DNA of 64,000 bases from NCBI RefSeq assembly GCF_023078495.1, contig NZ_CP095742.1, positions 4,930,365-4,994,364 on the forward strand, given 5' to 3'. The stretch is from Luteibacter aegosomatissinici (GTDB lineage: Bacteria; Pseudomonadota; Gammaproteobacteria; Xanthomonadales; Rhodanobacteraceae). The translations under genes were made by a program, and so were the position numbers. The notes beneath the pieces were generated by a model, which saw only the letters and a program-made list of their open reading frames with translations, was not told where the DNA came from and searched no databases. Shown piece after piece: positions 17,858-26,753 of this stretch (the stretch's first letter is position 1; each line of letters begins with the position of its first letter).

Positions 17858-17865
17858 GTCCGCCG

Positions 17866-19914
17866 TCAGGCCAGCCCGTAGCTTTTGAGCAGGGCCTCCG
17901 GCTCCGGGGCGCGGCCGCGGAAGGCTGTGAACGACGCCAGGGCCGGGCGGGTGGCACCCACGGCCAGGATCTGCTTCCGGAAACGCTCACCCGTGGCGCG
18001 GTCCAGCACGCCCGCGGCCTCGAACGGCTCGAACGCGTCTGCCGACAGCACCTCGGCCCACAGGTAGCTGTAATACCCGGCCGCATAGCCGCCCGCGAAG
18101 ATGTGCGTGAAGGCGTGCGGGAAGCGCTGCCACACCGGCGGGTGCAGCACCGAGACTTCCTTGCGGACTTCTTCGAGGACTTCCATCGGCCGCGCGCCGC
18201 GCACCGGGTCGTACTCCAGGTGCAGGCGGAAATCGAACAGGCCGAATTCCAGCTGGCGAACGAGGAACATGCCGGTGTGGAAATGGCGCGCCTTCAGCAT
18301 CCGCTCGTAGAGGTCATCCGGTAGTTCTTCACCGGTCTGGTAGTGCTTCGCGAACAACCGCAGCGCTTCGCGGTCCCAGGCGAAGTTCTCCATGAACTGG
18401 CTGGGCAGCTCCACCGCATCCCATTCCACGCCGTCGATGCCGCCCACCGAAGGGATATCCACCTCGGTCAGCATGTGATGCAGGCCGTGGCCGAATTCGT
18501 GGAACAGCGTGAGCACGTCGTCGTGCGTCAGGAGTGCCGGCGCGCCTTCGGTCGGCGGCGGGAAATTGCAGGTAAGGAACGCGACCGGCAACTGCAGGTG
18601 CTCGCCATCGCGGAAGCGTGCTTCGCACACGTCCATCCACGCACCACCACGCTTGCCCGAGCGGGCATACAGGTCGACATACGCGCCAGCAAAGACGCTT
18701 CCGTCCGCGTTACGCAGGTCGTAGTAGCGAACATCCTTGTGCCAGGTATCCACGTCATCGCGCGGATCGAACTTCACGCCGTAAAGGCGCTCGACCACGG
18801 CGAAGAGGCCATCGACGACTTGCTGGGCCGGGAAGTACGGCTTGAGCTGCTCTTCATCCAGCGCATAGCGCTCCTGGCGCAGGCGCTCGGCGGCGAAAGC
18901 GACATCCCACGGCTCGAGGTTATCGATCTTCAGGGTATCGGTCGCGAACTGGCGCAGTTCAGCCAGTTCCTCACGCGCACGCGGGCGTGCCTTGGCCGCC
19001 AGATTTCGCAGGAAATCGAGTACTTCCTGCGGTGAGGTCGCCATCTTGGTCGCGAGCGATTCTTCGGCGGCGTTGGCGAAGCCGAGCAGCTGCGCGGCCT
19101 CGTGGCGCAACGCGATGATTTTCTCAATGCGTTCGGAGTTATCGAACTTGCCCTTGTTCGGGCCCTGGTCCGAGGCACGCGTCTGGTAGGCGTAGTACAC
19201 GTCAAAACGCAGGTCGCGGTTCTCGGCGTAGGTGAGCACCGCCTGCACGCTGGGTTGCTTGAGGGTTACCAGGTATCCGTCGAGGTTTTCCTCACGGGCA
19301 TATTCACGCAACACCGCACGCCCGGAGGCGGGAATACCGGCCAGGTCGCGTTCGTCCGTGATGTGCTTGTGCCACGCCTCGGTCGCATCGAGCACGGCGT
19401 TGGAGAACTCGGTGGTCAGGCGCGAAAGCTCCACGCCGATTTCGCGAAAGCGCGTACGCGCCGGTTCTTCCAGCGCCACGCCTGACAGGCGGAAGTCGCG
19501 CAAGGCGTGCTCCACCGCGGCGCGTGCGGCGACCGGCAGCGTGGCGAAGTCACCGCGATCGGCGATGGCCTGGGTGGCGGCGTACAGCTCGCGGTTCTGG
19601 CCCACTTCCAGGCCATGCTCGGTCAGCTTCTCTTCGGCGGCGCCATGCACCTTGCGCAACGCTTCGCTATCGGCGACCGAATGCAGGTGGCTTACGGGTG
19701 ACCACGCGCGCGACAGGGCCTGATCCAGCCGCTCCTGCGGCAGGATCACGTGATCGAAATCCCGGGTGGCGCCAGCGGCCGTGATCTGGTCGATGCCAGC
19801 GCGCTGGTTGGCGATCAGCCGGTCGATCGCGGGCTCGATATGTTCCGGCCGGATGGCCGAAAACGCCGGCAGTTCGCCGCTGGGGTCCAGAAGGGGGTTA
19901 GTGGTGCTGTCCAT
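17866..19914 (-). CDS. prlC: oligopeptidase A, M3-family zinc metallopeptidase
   Basis: A 682-residue protein of standard length for OpdA/PrlC. The zinc motif H-E-F-G-H lies at about residue 468 (LFHEFGHGLHHML), followed by the downstream Glu region. Near the C-terminus is the M3 signature FAGGYAAGYYSYLWAEVL. It degrades short peptides and signal-peptide remnants in the cytoplasm. I chose the ATG at 19914, preceded by AAGGAG, over the upstream ATG at 19935, which lies before the ribosome binding site. Confidence 0.93.
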   Translation of the reverse strand: MDSTTNPLLDPSGELPAFSAIRPEHIEPAIDRLIANQRAGIDQITAAGATRDFDHVILPQERLDQALSRAWSPVSHLHSVADSEALRKVHGAAEEKLTEHGLEVGQNRELYAATQAIADRGDFATLPVAARAAVEHALRDFRLSGVALEEPARTRFREIGVELSRLTTEFSNAVLDATEAWHKHITDERDLAGIPASGRAVLREYAREENLDGYLVTLKQPSVQAVLTYAENRDLRFDVYYAYQTRASDQGPNKGKFDNSERIEKIIALRHEAAQLLGFANAAEESLATKMATSPQEVLDFLRNLAAKARPRAREELAELRQFATDTLKIDNLEPWDVAFAAERLRQERYALDEEQLKPYFPAQQVVDGLFAVVERLYGVKFDPRDDVDTWHKDVRYYDLRNADGSVFAGAYVDLYARSGKRGGAWMDVCEARFRDGEHLQLPVAFLTCNFPPPTEGAPALLTHDDVLTLFHEFGHGLHHMLTEVDIPSVGGIDGVEWDAVELPSQFMENFAWDREALRLFAKHYQTGEELPDDLYERMLKARHFHTGMFLVRQLEFGLFDFRLHLEYDPVRGARPMEVLEEVRKEVSVLHPPVWQRFPHAFTHIFAGGYAAGYYSYLWAEVLSADAFEPFEAAGVLDRATGERFRKQILAVGATRPALASFTAFRGRAPEPEALLKSYGLA

Positions 19915-20023
19915 GGGTGTCTCCTTGTTCGGCATCCAGCGTGGTGCCGTCCGGAGTCCAAATCAAGCAGTGCGGCGTAAAGACGCTAAGCCACTGTTTC
20001 CCAAGGGCCATTACCACCGGTTT

Positions 20024-20050
20024 TGTAGGGGCGCGCTTGCGCGCGATCCC
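20024..20050 (+). repeat. REP element (GTAGGGGCGCGCTTGCGCGC variant)
   Basis: One-base variant of the common element (GTAGGGGCG in place of GTAGGAGCG). Sits just beyond the 3' end of the carbonic-anhydrase-like gene. Confidence 0.75.
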
Positions 20051-20053
20051 CGG

Positions 20054-20596
20054 TCACCCCAGTTCCGCCAGATACGTATCCTTCAACTTCACGTAATTGG
20101 CCGCCGAGTAATACAGCTGCTCCACCTGCTTATCGCTCAGCACGCGCACCATTTTCGCCGGGTTACCTACCCATAGTTCACGCTCGCCCACGACCTTGCC
20201 CGGCGGCACCAGCGCGCCAGCGGCCACGAAGGCGTTCTTCTTCACCACGGCCCCATCCAGCACGGTGGCATGCATGCCGATAAGGCAGGCATCCTCGATG
20301 GTGCACGCGTGGATCACCGCGCCATGGCCGATGGTGACGTCTTCGCCAATGATCGTAGGGAAACCACCCGGGCTGTACGGGCCATCGTGGGTGACGTGGA
20401 TGACCGCGCCATCCTGCAGGTTGCTGCGGGCGCCGATGCGGATGTGATGGACATCGCCGCGCGCGACAGCGCCGGGCCAGATCGACACATCATCGGCCAG
20501 TTCAACATCGCCGATGACCGTGGCGGCCAGATCGACGTACACGCGGGCGCCAAGGCGCGGCAGGGTGCCCTTGAAGGGGCGGATATTCGTAGGCAT
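20054..20596 (-). CDS. gamma-class carbonic anhydrase-family hexapeptide-repeat protein
   Basis: A 180-residue left-handed beta-helix protein with repeated hexapeptides (VIGDVELADDVSIWPGAVARGD, IGEDVTIGHGAVIHACTIEDACLIGMHATVLDGAVV). It keeps His residues at the positions of the zinc ligands of Cam-type enzymes (IHVTHDG, IGHGAVIHA). Close to E. coli YrdA. Gamma carbonic anhydrases act as trimers, but bacterial YrdA-like proteins often lack shown activity. The ATG at 20596 directly precedes the start of the fold (MPTNIRPF). Confidence 0.85.
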   Translation of the reverse strand: MPTNIRPFKGTLPRLGARVYVDLAATVIGDVELADDVSIWPGAVARGDVHHIRIGARSNLQDGAVIHVTHDGPYSPGGFPTIIGEDVTIGHGAVIHACTIEDACLIGMHATVLDGAVVKKNAFVAAGALVPPGKVVGERELWVGNPAKMVRVLSDKQVEQLYYSAANYVKLKDTYLAELG

Positions 20597-20639
20597 CAGC
20601 GGATTGTAGGGCCTGCCGGGGATCCCTGTGGCGTCGTCG

Positions 20640-20671
20640 CGAACGGCGTCGCGCACAGGGTGCGCTCCTAC
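20640..20671 (-). repeat. REP element of the CACCCTGTG family
   Basis: Reverse-oriented copy (GCGCACAGGGTGCGCTCCTA). The last bases overlap the stop codon region of the lipoprotein gene that follows on the minus strand. Confidence 0.8.
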
Positions 20672-20982
20672 TGGAATTTGCCGCCGGTGATGTGGCCGCT
20701 GCTATCCCACTGCGGGAAATAGCGGCTGTTGTTCATCCGGAAATCCATCGTGGTGATGGAATCGGGCATCACCAGCTGCACATCCGGGTAGGCGGCGCGG
20801 AACTGGTCGGCGGTGGGTTTCGTGGCGATGAAGGCATCGAAGGCCTTGGTATCGGTCACGAAGCCGTGGACGGGTGCCGGGGCCGAATGACCGGCTGGCG
20901 TGCCGGCCGGCGCGGTCTGGCACGCGCTGAGTGCGGCGCCGCCGAGGACGGCCATGAAGAACAGGGTTCCGATGCGGTACAT
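20668..20982 (-). CDS. hypothetical lipoprotein, tandem paralogue 1
   Basis: A 104-residue protein with a signal sequence ending in lipobox L-S-A-C (about residue 20), then a short P/A-rich linker and a conserved C-terminal motif SITTMDFRMNNSRYFPQWD...ITGGKF. The same C-terminal pattern is found in the gene just upstream (21085-21375). The two genes also share a 15-base stretch around the ribosome binding site, so they arose by duplication. The motif loosely recalls I78-type peptidase inhibitors, but not enough for a functional call. Confidence 0.7.
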   Translation of the reverse strand: MYRIGTLFFMAVLGGAALSACQTAPAGTPAGHSAPAPVHGFVTDTKAFDAFIATKPTADQFRAAYPDVQLVMPDSITTMDFRMNNSRYFPQWDSSGHITGGKFQ

Positions 20983-21084
20983 GGGGCAGGCTCCTTGCCT
21001 TGGGGGAGCCCCGATCATAGGCCAGGGCGCCGCGACGAACCATGAACCAGTGCCCGGCGGGCGACACCCGCCGGGCCAGCAGGG

Positions 21085-21375
21085 TTACCGGAAGGTGCCC
21101 CCGATGATCCGCTGCCGGGTGGAGTCGTAATGCGGGAACAGGCGGCTGTTATCCGTGCGGAATTCCCGGGTAGTGATCTCGTCGGGACCGACGACGTGGG
21201 TACAGGACGCGAGCCACAGGCGCGCCTGCTCAAGCGTGGGCGTCTTCTTCGCCAGCCAGTTGAGCATGGCTTCCGGGTTCGCACGATCGCAGCCAAACGA
21301 GGCCGGCTTGGCGGATGCGGTGACCGGGGCGCTGCAGGCGATGATGGCCAGCAGGCCGAGTACACGGATCTTCAT
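21085..21375 (-). CDS. hypothetical exported protein, tandem paralogue 2
   Basis: A 96-residue protein. The signal sequence MKIRVLGLLAIIACSAPVTASA could be cut by either lipoprotein (I-I-A-C) or ordinary signal peptidase. The C-terminal EITTREFRTDNSRLFPHYDSTRQRIIGGTF matches paralogue 1 (D-x-x-x-N-S-R-x-F-P...I-x-G-G-x-F). Cys residues at about 29 and 58 could form a disulphide. Upstream sequence GGCTCCTTGCCTTGG (plus strand) is identical to that of paralogue 1. Function unknown. Confidence 0.7.
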   Translation of the reverse strand: MKIRVLGLLAIIACSAPVTASAKPASFGCDRANPEAMLNWLAKKTPTLEQARLWLASCTHVVGPDEITTREFRTDNSRLFPHYDSTRQRIIGGTFR

Positions 21376-21461
21376 GGGTGGCTCCTTGCCTTGGTGTCAG
21401 TGGCGTCCACCGTTGGACGCCAGCGCAGAATGATCATCCGTGTCCGGCTATTCCCTGAATC

Positions 21462-21995
21462 TCAGCTTCCGTTTCGCCTACGAATCGCGTCAGCCTTCGC
21501 CTCGTCTTCCGCCGTGACGACCTGCTGCTGGGCGTCCAGCTTGGCGCCCAGGATGATCAGCGTGTAGTTGGTCGGATCGAAGTCACGCAGCAGGGCAATC
21601 TCGCGGCGGGCCTCTTCCAGCTCGCGGTGGTTGATCTGGCGCTCGATCGTCTGCGAGGCGAACGGCAGGGTTTCGCGCAGGGCATCCGTGGCCGTCGCGT
21701 TGGCCGCATCCAGCTGCAGGATGGAGAGGTAGTACTCGTAGGCGTTGTTGCCCTGCGGGGCCACCAGCCGTCCTTCTTTGGTCGCGTCGCGGGCAAGGCC
21801 AAGCAGGATATTGATTTCGGGCGAGCTGCCGGTCGTGGTCGCGGGCTCGGGCAATTTCACCTCGGCATCGGCCGCGGCGATCTGGTGCTGCTGGCGAACA
21901 CCCAGCACAAGGGCCGCCACCAGCAACACGGCGGTGACGACAACGACGATGATCGCGCGGCGGGGCACCGCGGCGATACGGGAAGCGGAGATCAT
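21462..21995 (-). CDS. single-pass membrane protein with TPR-like periplasmic part
   Basis: A 177-residue protein. A basic start (SRIAAVPRRA) is followed by one transmembrane helix (about 15-36, IIVVVVTAVLLVAALVLGV), then a helical region with NAYEYYLSILQLDAANATATDALRETLP that resembles TPR repeats. It resembles the helical part of some Xanthomonadales energy-transducer (TonB-like) proteins but has no TonB C-terminal domain. I chose the ATG at 21995 because it begins right before the membrane anchor. Function unknown. Confidence 0.6.
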   Translation of the reverse strand: MISASRIAAVPRRAIIVVVVTAVLLVAALVLGVRQQHQIAAADAEVKLPEPATTTGSSPEINILLGLARDATKEGRLVAPQGNNAYEYYLSILQLDAANATATDALRETLPFASQTIERQINHRELEEARREIALLRDFDPTNYTLIILGAKLDAQQQVVTAEDEAKADAIRRRNGS

Positions 21996-22148
21996 GGGGG
22001 AATTCCGGTAACACACTGCCCGCAACCAGGCCGGCCCCCTGTCGGACGGCCCCTGCGGGCGCGCCATGTTCCCCCCCGATTGTTGCAGGCTGGCGACAAG
22101 CGTGCGCCAGCGCACAGTGCCCCGCCGCCAGTGGTCACGGCGGCTCCT

Positions 22149-22171
22149 GTAGGAGCGCGCTCGCGCGCGAT
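22149..22171 (+). repeat. REP element
   Basis: GTAGGAGCGCGCTCGCGCGC followed by GAT, between the divergent membrane-protein genes. It forms a near-perfect GCGCGC hairpin. Confidence 0.85.
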
Positions 22172-22249
22172 GCGGGTTCACGATCATTTCCCACAATCCA
22201 CGACCGGCCCCCGGGGATTGGAATGCGACCAAACCCATGGAGCCCCGCC

Positions 22250-22708
22250 ATGATCCTGCTATTCGCACTACTTATAGGTATCGTCGCGGGCCTCCGCGCC
22301 ATGATGGCCCCCGCCGCGACCGCCTTCGCCGCCCGCTTCGGCGGCCTGGCCCTGGCGGGTACACCGCTGGCCTTCATGGGCTACGCCTGGACCCCATGGA
22401 TCTTCGGCATCGCCGCCCTGGCCGAGCTGGTCACTGACCAGTTGCCGACCACGCCCAGTCGTAAGATCCCGGTGCAGTTCGGCACCCGCGTCGTCACCGG
22501 TGGGTTGAGCGGCGCCTGCCTGGGCGTGGCCCACGGCATGCTCATAGCGGGTGCCATCGCCGGCATCGTTGGCGCGATCGTCGGCACGCTCGGTGGTTCG
22601 GCGGCGCGCACGGCCATGGCCCGGGCGTTCAAATCGGACCGCCCGGCCGCGCTGATCGAAGACGTCGTGGCCATCGTCCTGGCCCTCGTGGTGGTCATGG
22701 CCGCCTGA
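22250..22708 (+). CDS. DUF4126-family membrane protein
   Basis: A 152-residue hydrophobic protein with about four membrane segments. It has the family pattern GLRAMMAPAATAFAARFGGL near the start and ALAELVTDQLPTTPSR in the middle. DUF4126 proteins have no known function. The ATG at 22250 is preferred because it starts directly before the first membrane segment. Confidence 0.75.
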   Translation: MILLFALLIGIVAGLRAMMAPAATAFAARFGGLALAGTPLAFMGYAWTPWIFGIAALAELVTDQLPTTPSRKIPVQFGTRVVTGGLSGACLGVAHGMLIAGAIAGIVGAIVGTLGGSAARTAMARAFKSDRPAALIEDVVAIVLALVVVMAA

Positions 22709-22740
22709 GTCCGCCGCGCGGCATGGCGTAAGATCGGCCG

Positions 22741-23355
22741 ATGCTCGATATCCATGCCGTCGCCGTCGTCTTTTCCGTCTATGTGGTGGGCGTGGTTATC
22801 CCCGGCCCTAACTTCGTGGCGGTCGCCCACAAGGCCGCCTCGACCAACACGGCCGATGCGCTGGCGATGGTGGCCGGCATCGTCGTGGTGAACCTGTTCT
22901 GGGCGACCTGCTCCATCCTGGGCGTGGGCATCGTATTCGCCACGTTCCCGTGGATCGCGCTGGCGGTAAAGCTCGCCGGCGCCGCCTACCTCATCTGGTT
23001 CGGTGGCCGGCTTATCGTGAAAGCTGGCGGTACCAGCACGGCGCGGGTGGACGAGGGCGGTCCCACGGTTTGGCAATCGTTCCGCGCGGGCATTGCCACC
23101 AATATCGCGAACCCCAAATCCATGGCGTTCTTCGCCGCGGTGTTCGCCGCCGCCGCGCCCGCCCATGTCAATCCGCCCACGTTTCTGGCGATGCTGGCCA
23201 CCGTGGCCGTGGTGTCATCGACCTGGTACGCGCTGGTCGCGGTGTTCTTCGCCACGCCACGCGTCGCCGCGCGCTACCGGCACTGGAAGAAGGGCATCGA
23301 CCGTGTGTGCGGCTCGGTGATCGTCGCGCTCGGGATTCGCCAACTGGTTCGCTGA
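22741..23355 (+). CDS. LysE/RhtB-family amino-acid exporter
   Basis: A 204-residue inner-membrane protein with the LysE-family signature VVIPGPNFVAVAHKAAS near the N-terminus and the second hallmark GIATNIANPKSMAFF in the middle; about six membrane segments. Family members export amino acids or homoserine lactones, and the specific substrate cannot be told from sequence. Starts 33 bases after the DUF4126 gene on the same strand. Confidence 0.88.
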   Translation: MLDIHAVAVVFSVYVVGVVIPGPNFVAVAHKAASTNTADALAMVAGIVVVNLFWATCSILGVGIVFATFPWIALAVKLAGAAYLIWFGGRLIVKAGGTSTARVDEGGPTVWQSFRAGIATNIANPKSMAFFAAVFAAAAPAHVNPPTFLAMLATVAVVSSTWYALVAVFFATPRVAARYRHWKKGIDRVCGSVIVALGIRQLVR

Positions 23356-23404
23356 AACGGTACAGTCATCGGGCGAGCCTAACTTCCGTTCCAGGAGGTG
23401 CCCG

Positions 23405-23707
23405 ATGCGATACCTGCTCAAAGTCTTGTACCCCGCCGTCGCGCTGGCCGCACTGGCTGGCTGCGCGTCCGCGCCTCCACCGGCGGTGGCCGTGGTACCG
23501 AAGCAGGGCCCCATCGCCGTGTCATGCACCGAGGACGCGATCAGCGACACCCCATGCCTGGCCGCCGCCCGCCGCGATTGCCCGCGCGCCACGGTAGACA
23601 CGATCCATCTGGTGCTGGCCAAACCCGACGCCGACAAGGCGAGCTACGAATACCGCGCGACGTATTTCTGCCCGTCGACATCCGAGGCCCTCGCCCTGCC
23701 GAAGTGA
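23405..23707 (+). CDS. hypothetical small lipoprotein
   Basis: A 100-residue protein with lipobox L-A-G-C at residues 17-20 and a strong ribosome binding site (AGGAGG) before the ATG. The mature part has four Cys (SCTEDAISDTPCLAAARRDCP ... YFC), so probably two disulphides in the periplasm. Not recognised. Confidence 0.7.
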   Translation: MRYLLKVLYPAVALAALAGCASAPPPAVAVVPKQGPIAVSCTEDAISDTPCLAAARRDCPRATVDTIHLVLAKPDADKASYEYRATYFCPSTSEALALPK

Positions 23708-23760
23708 TATCGCGCGCCGCCTATACACTCCGTGAACCTATTCAACGAGGAGTGGCGTCG

Positions 23761-24126
23761 ATGATCCTGGGTTTGCGTACGGCTATCTATCCCGCTCCCG
23801 ACCTCGACGCCGCGAAGGCGTGGTATGCACAGGTGCTTGAACAACAGCCCTATTTCGACGAGCCCTTCTACGTGGGCTTCAACGTGGGTGGGTTCGAGCT
23901 GGGGCTGGTTCCGGATGGCACGCCGGGTACGGCAGGAGCGCAACCGCTGTGGGGCGTGAGCCACATCGATGCTGAGTTCGCCCGGCTGGTAAGCCTGGGC
24001 GCCGCGCCGCTGGAGCCAGTCACGGAAGTGGGTGGCGGCATCAAGGTCGCCGCCGTAACCGATCCCTTCGGCAACCGCTTCGGCCTCATCGAGAACCCGC
24101 ACTTCGATCCTGCAGCGGTGAAGTGA
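23761..24126 (+). CDS. VOC-family (glyoxalase/bleomycin-resistance fold) protein
   Basis: A 121-residue single VOC domain: LRTAIYPAPDLDAAKAWYAQVL at the start and VTDPFGNRFGLIENP at the end, the two typical beta-alpha-beta module ends. Members bind metal and act on small molecules or confer antibiotic resistance; no substrate can be inferred. The ATG at 23761 begins the domain directly. Convergent with the next gene with a 2-base gap. Confidence 0.85.
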   Translation: MILGLRTAIYPAPDLDAAKAWYAQVLEQQPYFDEPFYVGFNVGGFELGLVPDGTPGTAGAQPLWGVSHIDAEFARLVSLGAAPLEPVTEVGGGIKVAAVTDPFGNRFGLIENPHFDPAAVK

Positions 24127-24128
24127 GA

Positions 24129-24413
24129 TCAGGCAGCGGTCGCCCGCTCCAACGCCCCCAGCCACGCCATGGCGTGGTCGCGGTCGGGGCCGCACATGGC
24201 GGCCTCGGGTTGCAGGCCGCCGCAGACCTTCGGGCGCTCGGGGTGGCCGAAGATCTTGCAGCGGTTGTCGTCGCTTAACTGGATGCAGCGAACGCCTGCC
24301 GGTTTGCCGTGGGGCATGCCGGGGATGGGCGAGCTGATCGACGGGGCGATGCAGCAGGCGCCACAGCCGGGGCGACAAGTCGGGCCTTTATGATCGCCGG
24401 AAGAAAACTCCAT
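24129..24413 (-). CDS. YkgJ-family cysteine-cluster protein
   Basis: A 94-residue protein with the Cys pattern C-x3-C-x2-C-C (CRPGCGACC) near residues 13-20, C at 43 and 52, and further Cys at 64 and 74, as in YkgJ/UPF0153 proteins, which bind zinc or iron. Role unclear in the family. It marks the left edge of ordinary-composition DNA before the AT-richer island. Confidence 0.8.
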   Translation of the reverse strand: MEFSSGDHKGPTCRPGCGACCIAPSISSPIPGMPHGKPAGVRCIQLSDDNRCKIFGHPERPKVCGGLQPEAAMCGPDRDHAMAWLGALERATAA

Positions 24414-24563
24414 AGATCATAAGTTTAATGTATTGATTTGTATGTAGCGATGGTCTTGATGACCTCAGCGCCACTCGGCTCGCTAGATTTTTTTGCAACT
24501 GGCTCTGATAGAGTTCGCGTCCAATGGAAAGATTCGATTGAGAGGCCTTAGGGGGCGGACGCT
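24414..24563. promoter_or_regulatory. AT-rich leader upstream of the putative defence operon
   Basis: This 150-base stretch is clearly richer in A/T than its surroundings (for example TAAGTTTAATGTATTGATTT and a T7 run near 24487-24493). It is the junction between the core genome and the island and should hold the promoter of the operon, but I cannot fix a -35/-10 pair with confidence. GGGGG at 24551-24555 may be the ribosome binding site for the GTG start. Confidence 0.4.
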
Positions 24564-26753
24564 GTGAGCAATTCGCGTAGTTTTAGAGTCGACGCACGCG
24601 TTCTTCTGAGTCTCGGTCGCGAGAGCATTAAGGATCATTCGACTGCCCTGGTCGAACTAATCAAGAATGCTTACGACGCCGACGCTCAGCGGGTGGATAT
24701 TGAGATCGTTGGCGACGACGTGGTTGACCCGCAGAAAGGGCTAATCCGAATTGCCGATAATGGGCACGGCATGTCATCAGCCGACGTCGATCAGAAGTGG
24801 TTGCGGGTGGGCTACTCTGAGAAACGCATACGCACGATGAGCAAGCGAGGCCGAAGGGAGACGGGCGAAAAAGGCATCGGTCGCCTTTCAGCGGATCGCC
24901 TTGGGGCGATTCTCGATCTGCGCTCTCAACAGTCGCCGCGCGGTGCTGTGGGCATTCGTGTTAATTGGAACGATTTTGAGACGGATGGTGCCGACATCAC
25001 ATCAGTCCAAGTCCAGAATCTCGCCGATCCGAAGCCTAAGCTTCCGCGCCTTCCTAATGGCGATCCTGCTCCATCCGGCACGGAGATTCAGATCCGGGAG
25101 TTACGTCAGGGCTGGACCTCGGATGATCTCAACCGACTTGCGGTCGAACTTTCGACCTTGGTTGCCCCTGGCGCCGATAATGATGACTTTCAGATTTGGC
25201 TGACACGCCCTAACGCGCCTGCGGAGCGCCTACAGTCATTCTATGACGCCAGCTCTGAATTGGCGTTCGACGGCACGTTCGATAGCAAAGGTACGCTCTC
25301 ATACACAATAACTGCGCGTTCGCCTCATGACCCTGAGCGACGCGATATTGTCGTAAAGGATAAGATCGCCTGGAAAGCCAGCAGCAAATCGACGTCTTCC
25401 TATAGCATCGGAAAAGTCAGGGTAGTCCTCGCGTTTCATCTTCGCTCCGCTGCATCTCTCGCCCCAGGCTTGTCTCTCCGAGATTTGCGGCAGTACCTTG
25501 ACCGAAATGCGGGGGTACGCATGTACCGTGACCGCATCCGCGTGAAACCTTATGGCGATTTGGATCACCCAGAAGGCGATTGGCTAGGATTGGCTGCGCG
25601 CAAGACTCGAGATCCTGCCGGCGCGGGAAGAACAACGTTCAAGTTTGCGGCGAATCAAGTTACTGGCGCCGTCTATATCGGTCGCGACTCAAACAAGTCG
25701 CTTCTCGATAGCGCTGCTCGAGAAGGGCTCGTCCAAGGTCCTGGCTTTTCAACGCTGCGTACCGCTGTTTTAAGATGTATACAGCTCCTTGAGGGCGAGT
25801 ATCACCGCGCATTCGTCGCCAAAAAGCCTGTTCCCTCAGCACCCGTCCAAGAGTCGGTTCCTGAAGTTATAGCCGGCATGAAAGCGACCCTTGAGGGCCT
25901 CACCAAGCAATTGAGTTCGCCTACCGATCCGCGGAAAGCGGTGGAGCAAGCCGCGGCACGTCTACGAATAGCAACGGAAACGTTTCAACGTGCCGAGCAA
26001 AGATTCGAGGAGCTTGCCAATGAAAGTGTCATCTACCGAGGGCTAGCCACGGTTGGCATCTCCTCAGCGGTCTTCGGCCATGAAACCGAGAGCGCATTGG
26101 CTCAAGTCAAACTTTCCAACGGATTCGTATCCGAAGAGCTTGACGACGAAGATCCAGATCTAGAGGCTTGCCGAGAGGAAATTGCGGTTGCGAATCAGGC
26201 AATCGATCGCGTTGCCCTGTGGGGACAGTTCTCACTTGTCCGTATTAAGCGAGACAAACGTAAAAGGACCAATGTAGATGTCACGAGACTACTACGGGGC
26301 CTTGTGGCAGAGATCAAACCCCTGTTCGATGCGAAGGAGATTAGTCTGCGGTTTTCTATTGCGGAAGGTCTTGCCGTGCGCGGCTTCGCCATGGACGTCG
26401 AATCGGTTGCATTGAACTTATTGACCAACGCTTATCATGCGGCGAGCCTCAGGACTCGGGCACGACTCGTAGAGCTAAAAGCGTGGAGGACGACTCCGGG
26501 GAATCCAATCATCAAGCTTTCTGTAGCGGATTCCGGCGCCGGGATTTCGAAAGCAGATCTTGCGCGAATATGGGATCCCCTCTTCTCCACGAAGAGCGAT
26601 GATAAAGGGAACCTGGTCGGCACAGGCTTGGGTCTAACTATCGTTAGCTCAATCGTTCGAGAGATGAACGCGACGGCTGACGTAGTAGGAAAAGGGCCGC
26701 ACGGCGGTGCCTTGGTGGAGATATCGATGCCAAGCAAAGTGGGGTCGCGATAA
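24564..26753 (+). CDS. two-ATPase histidine-kinase-like protein of a putative defence system
   Basis: A 729-residue protein with two GHKL ATPase domains. The first is HSP90/MORC-like: N-box ELIKNAYDA at 31-39, G1 box DNGHGM at 65-70, GEKGIGRLS at 101-109, with its partner domain to about 400. A coiled-coil stretch (about 440-495) leads to an H-box-like helix with F-G-H-E (His506), then a classical histidine-kinase ATPase: NLLTNAYHA about 618, DSGAGI about 656, GTGLGL about 686. Starts with GTG at 24564. Its stop overlaps the receiver start (TAATG). The architecture suggests a sensor kinase in which the N-terminal ATPase detects infection or DNA state. No membrane segment is seen. Confidence 0.75.
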   Translation: MSNSRSFRVDARVLLSLGRESIKDHSTALVELIKNAYDADAQRVDIEIVGDDVVDPQKGLIRIADNGHGMSSADVDQKWLRVGYSEKRIRTMSKRGRRETGEKGIGRLSADRLGAILDLRSQQSPRGAVGIRVNWNDFETDGADITSVQVQNLADPKPKLPRLPNGDPAPSGTEIQIRELRQGWTSDDLNRLAVELSTLVAPGADNDDFQIWLTRPNAPAERLQSFYDASSELAFDGTFDSKGTLSYTITARSPHDPERRDIVVKDKIAWKASSKSTSSYSIGKVRVVLAFHLRSAASLAPGLSLRDLRQYLDRNAGVRMYRDRIRVKPYGDLDHPEGDWLGLAARKTRDPAGAGRTTFKFAANQVTGAVYIGRDSNKSLLDSAAREGLVQGPGFSTLRTAVLRCIQLLEGEYHRAFVAKKPVPSAPVQESVPEVIAGMKATLEGLTKQLSSPTDPRKAVEQAAARLRIATETFQRAEQRFEELANESVIYRGLATVGISSAVFGHETESALAQVKLSNGFVSEELDDEDPDLEACREEIAVANQAIDRVALWGQFSLVRIKRDKRKRTNVDVTRLLRGLVAEIKPLFDAKEISLRFSIAEGLAVRGFAMDVESVALNLLTNAYHAASLRTRARLVELKAWRTTPGNPIIKLSVADSGAGISKADLARIWDPLFSTKSDDKGNLVGTGLGLTIVSSIVREMNATADVVGKGPHGGALVEISMPSKVGSR

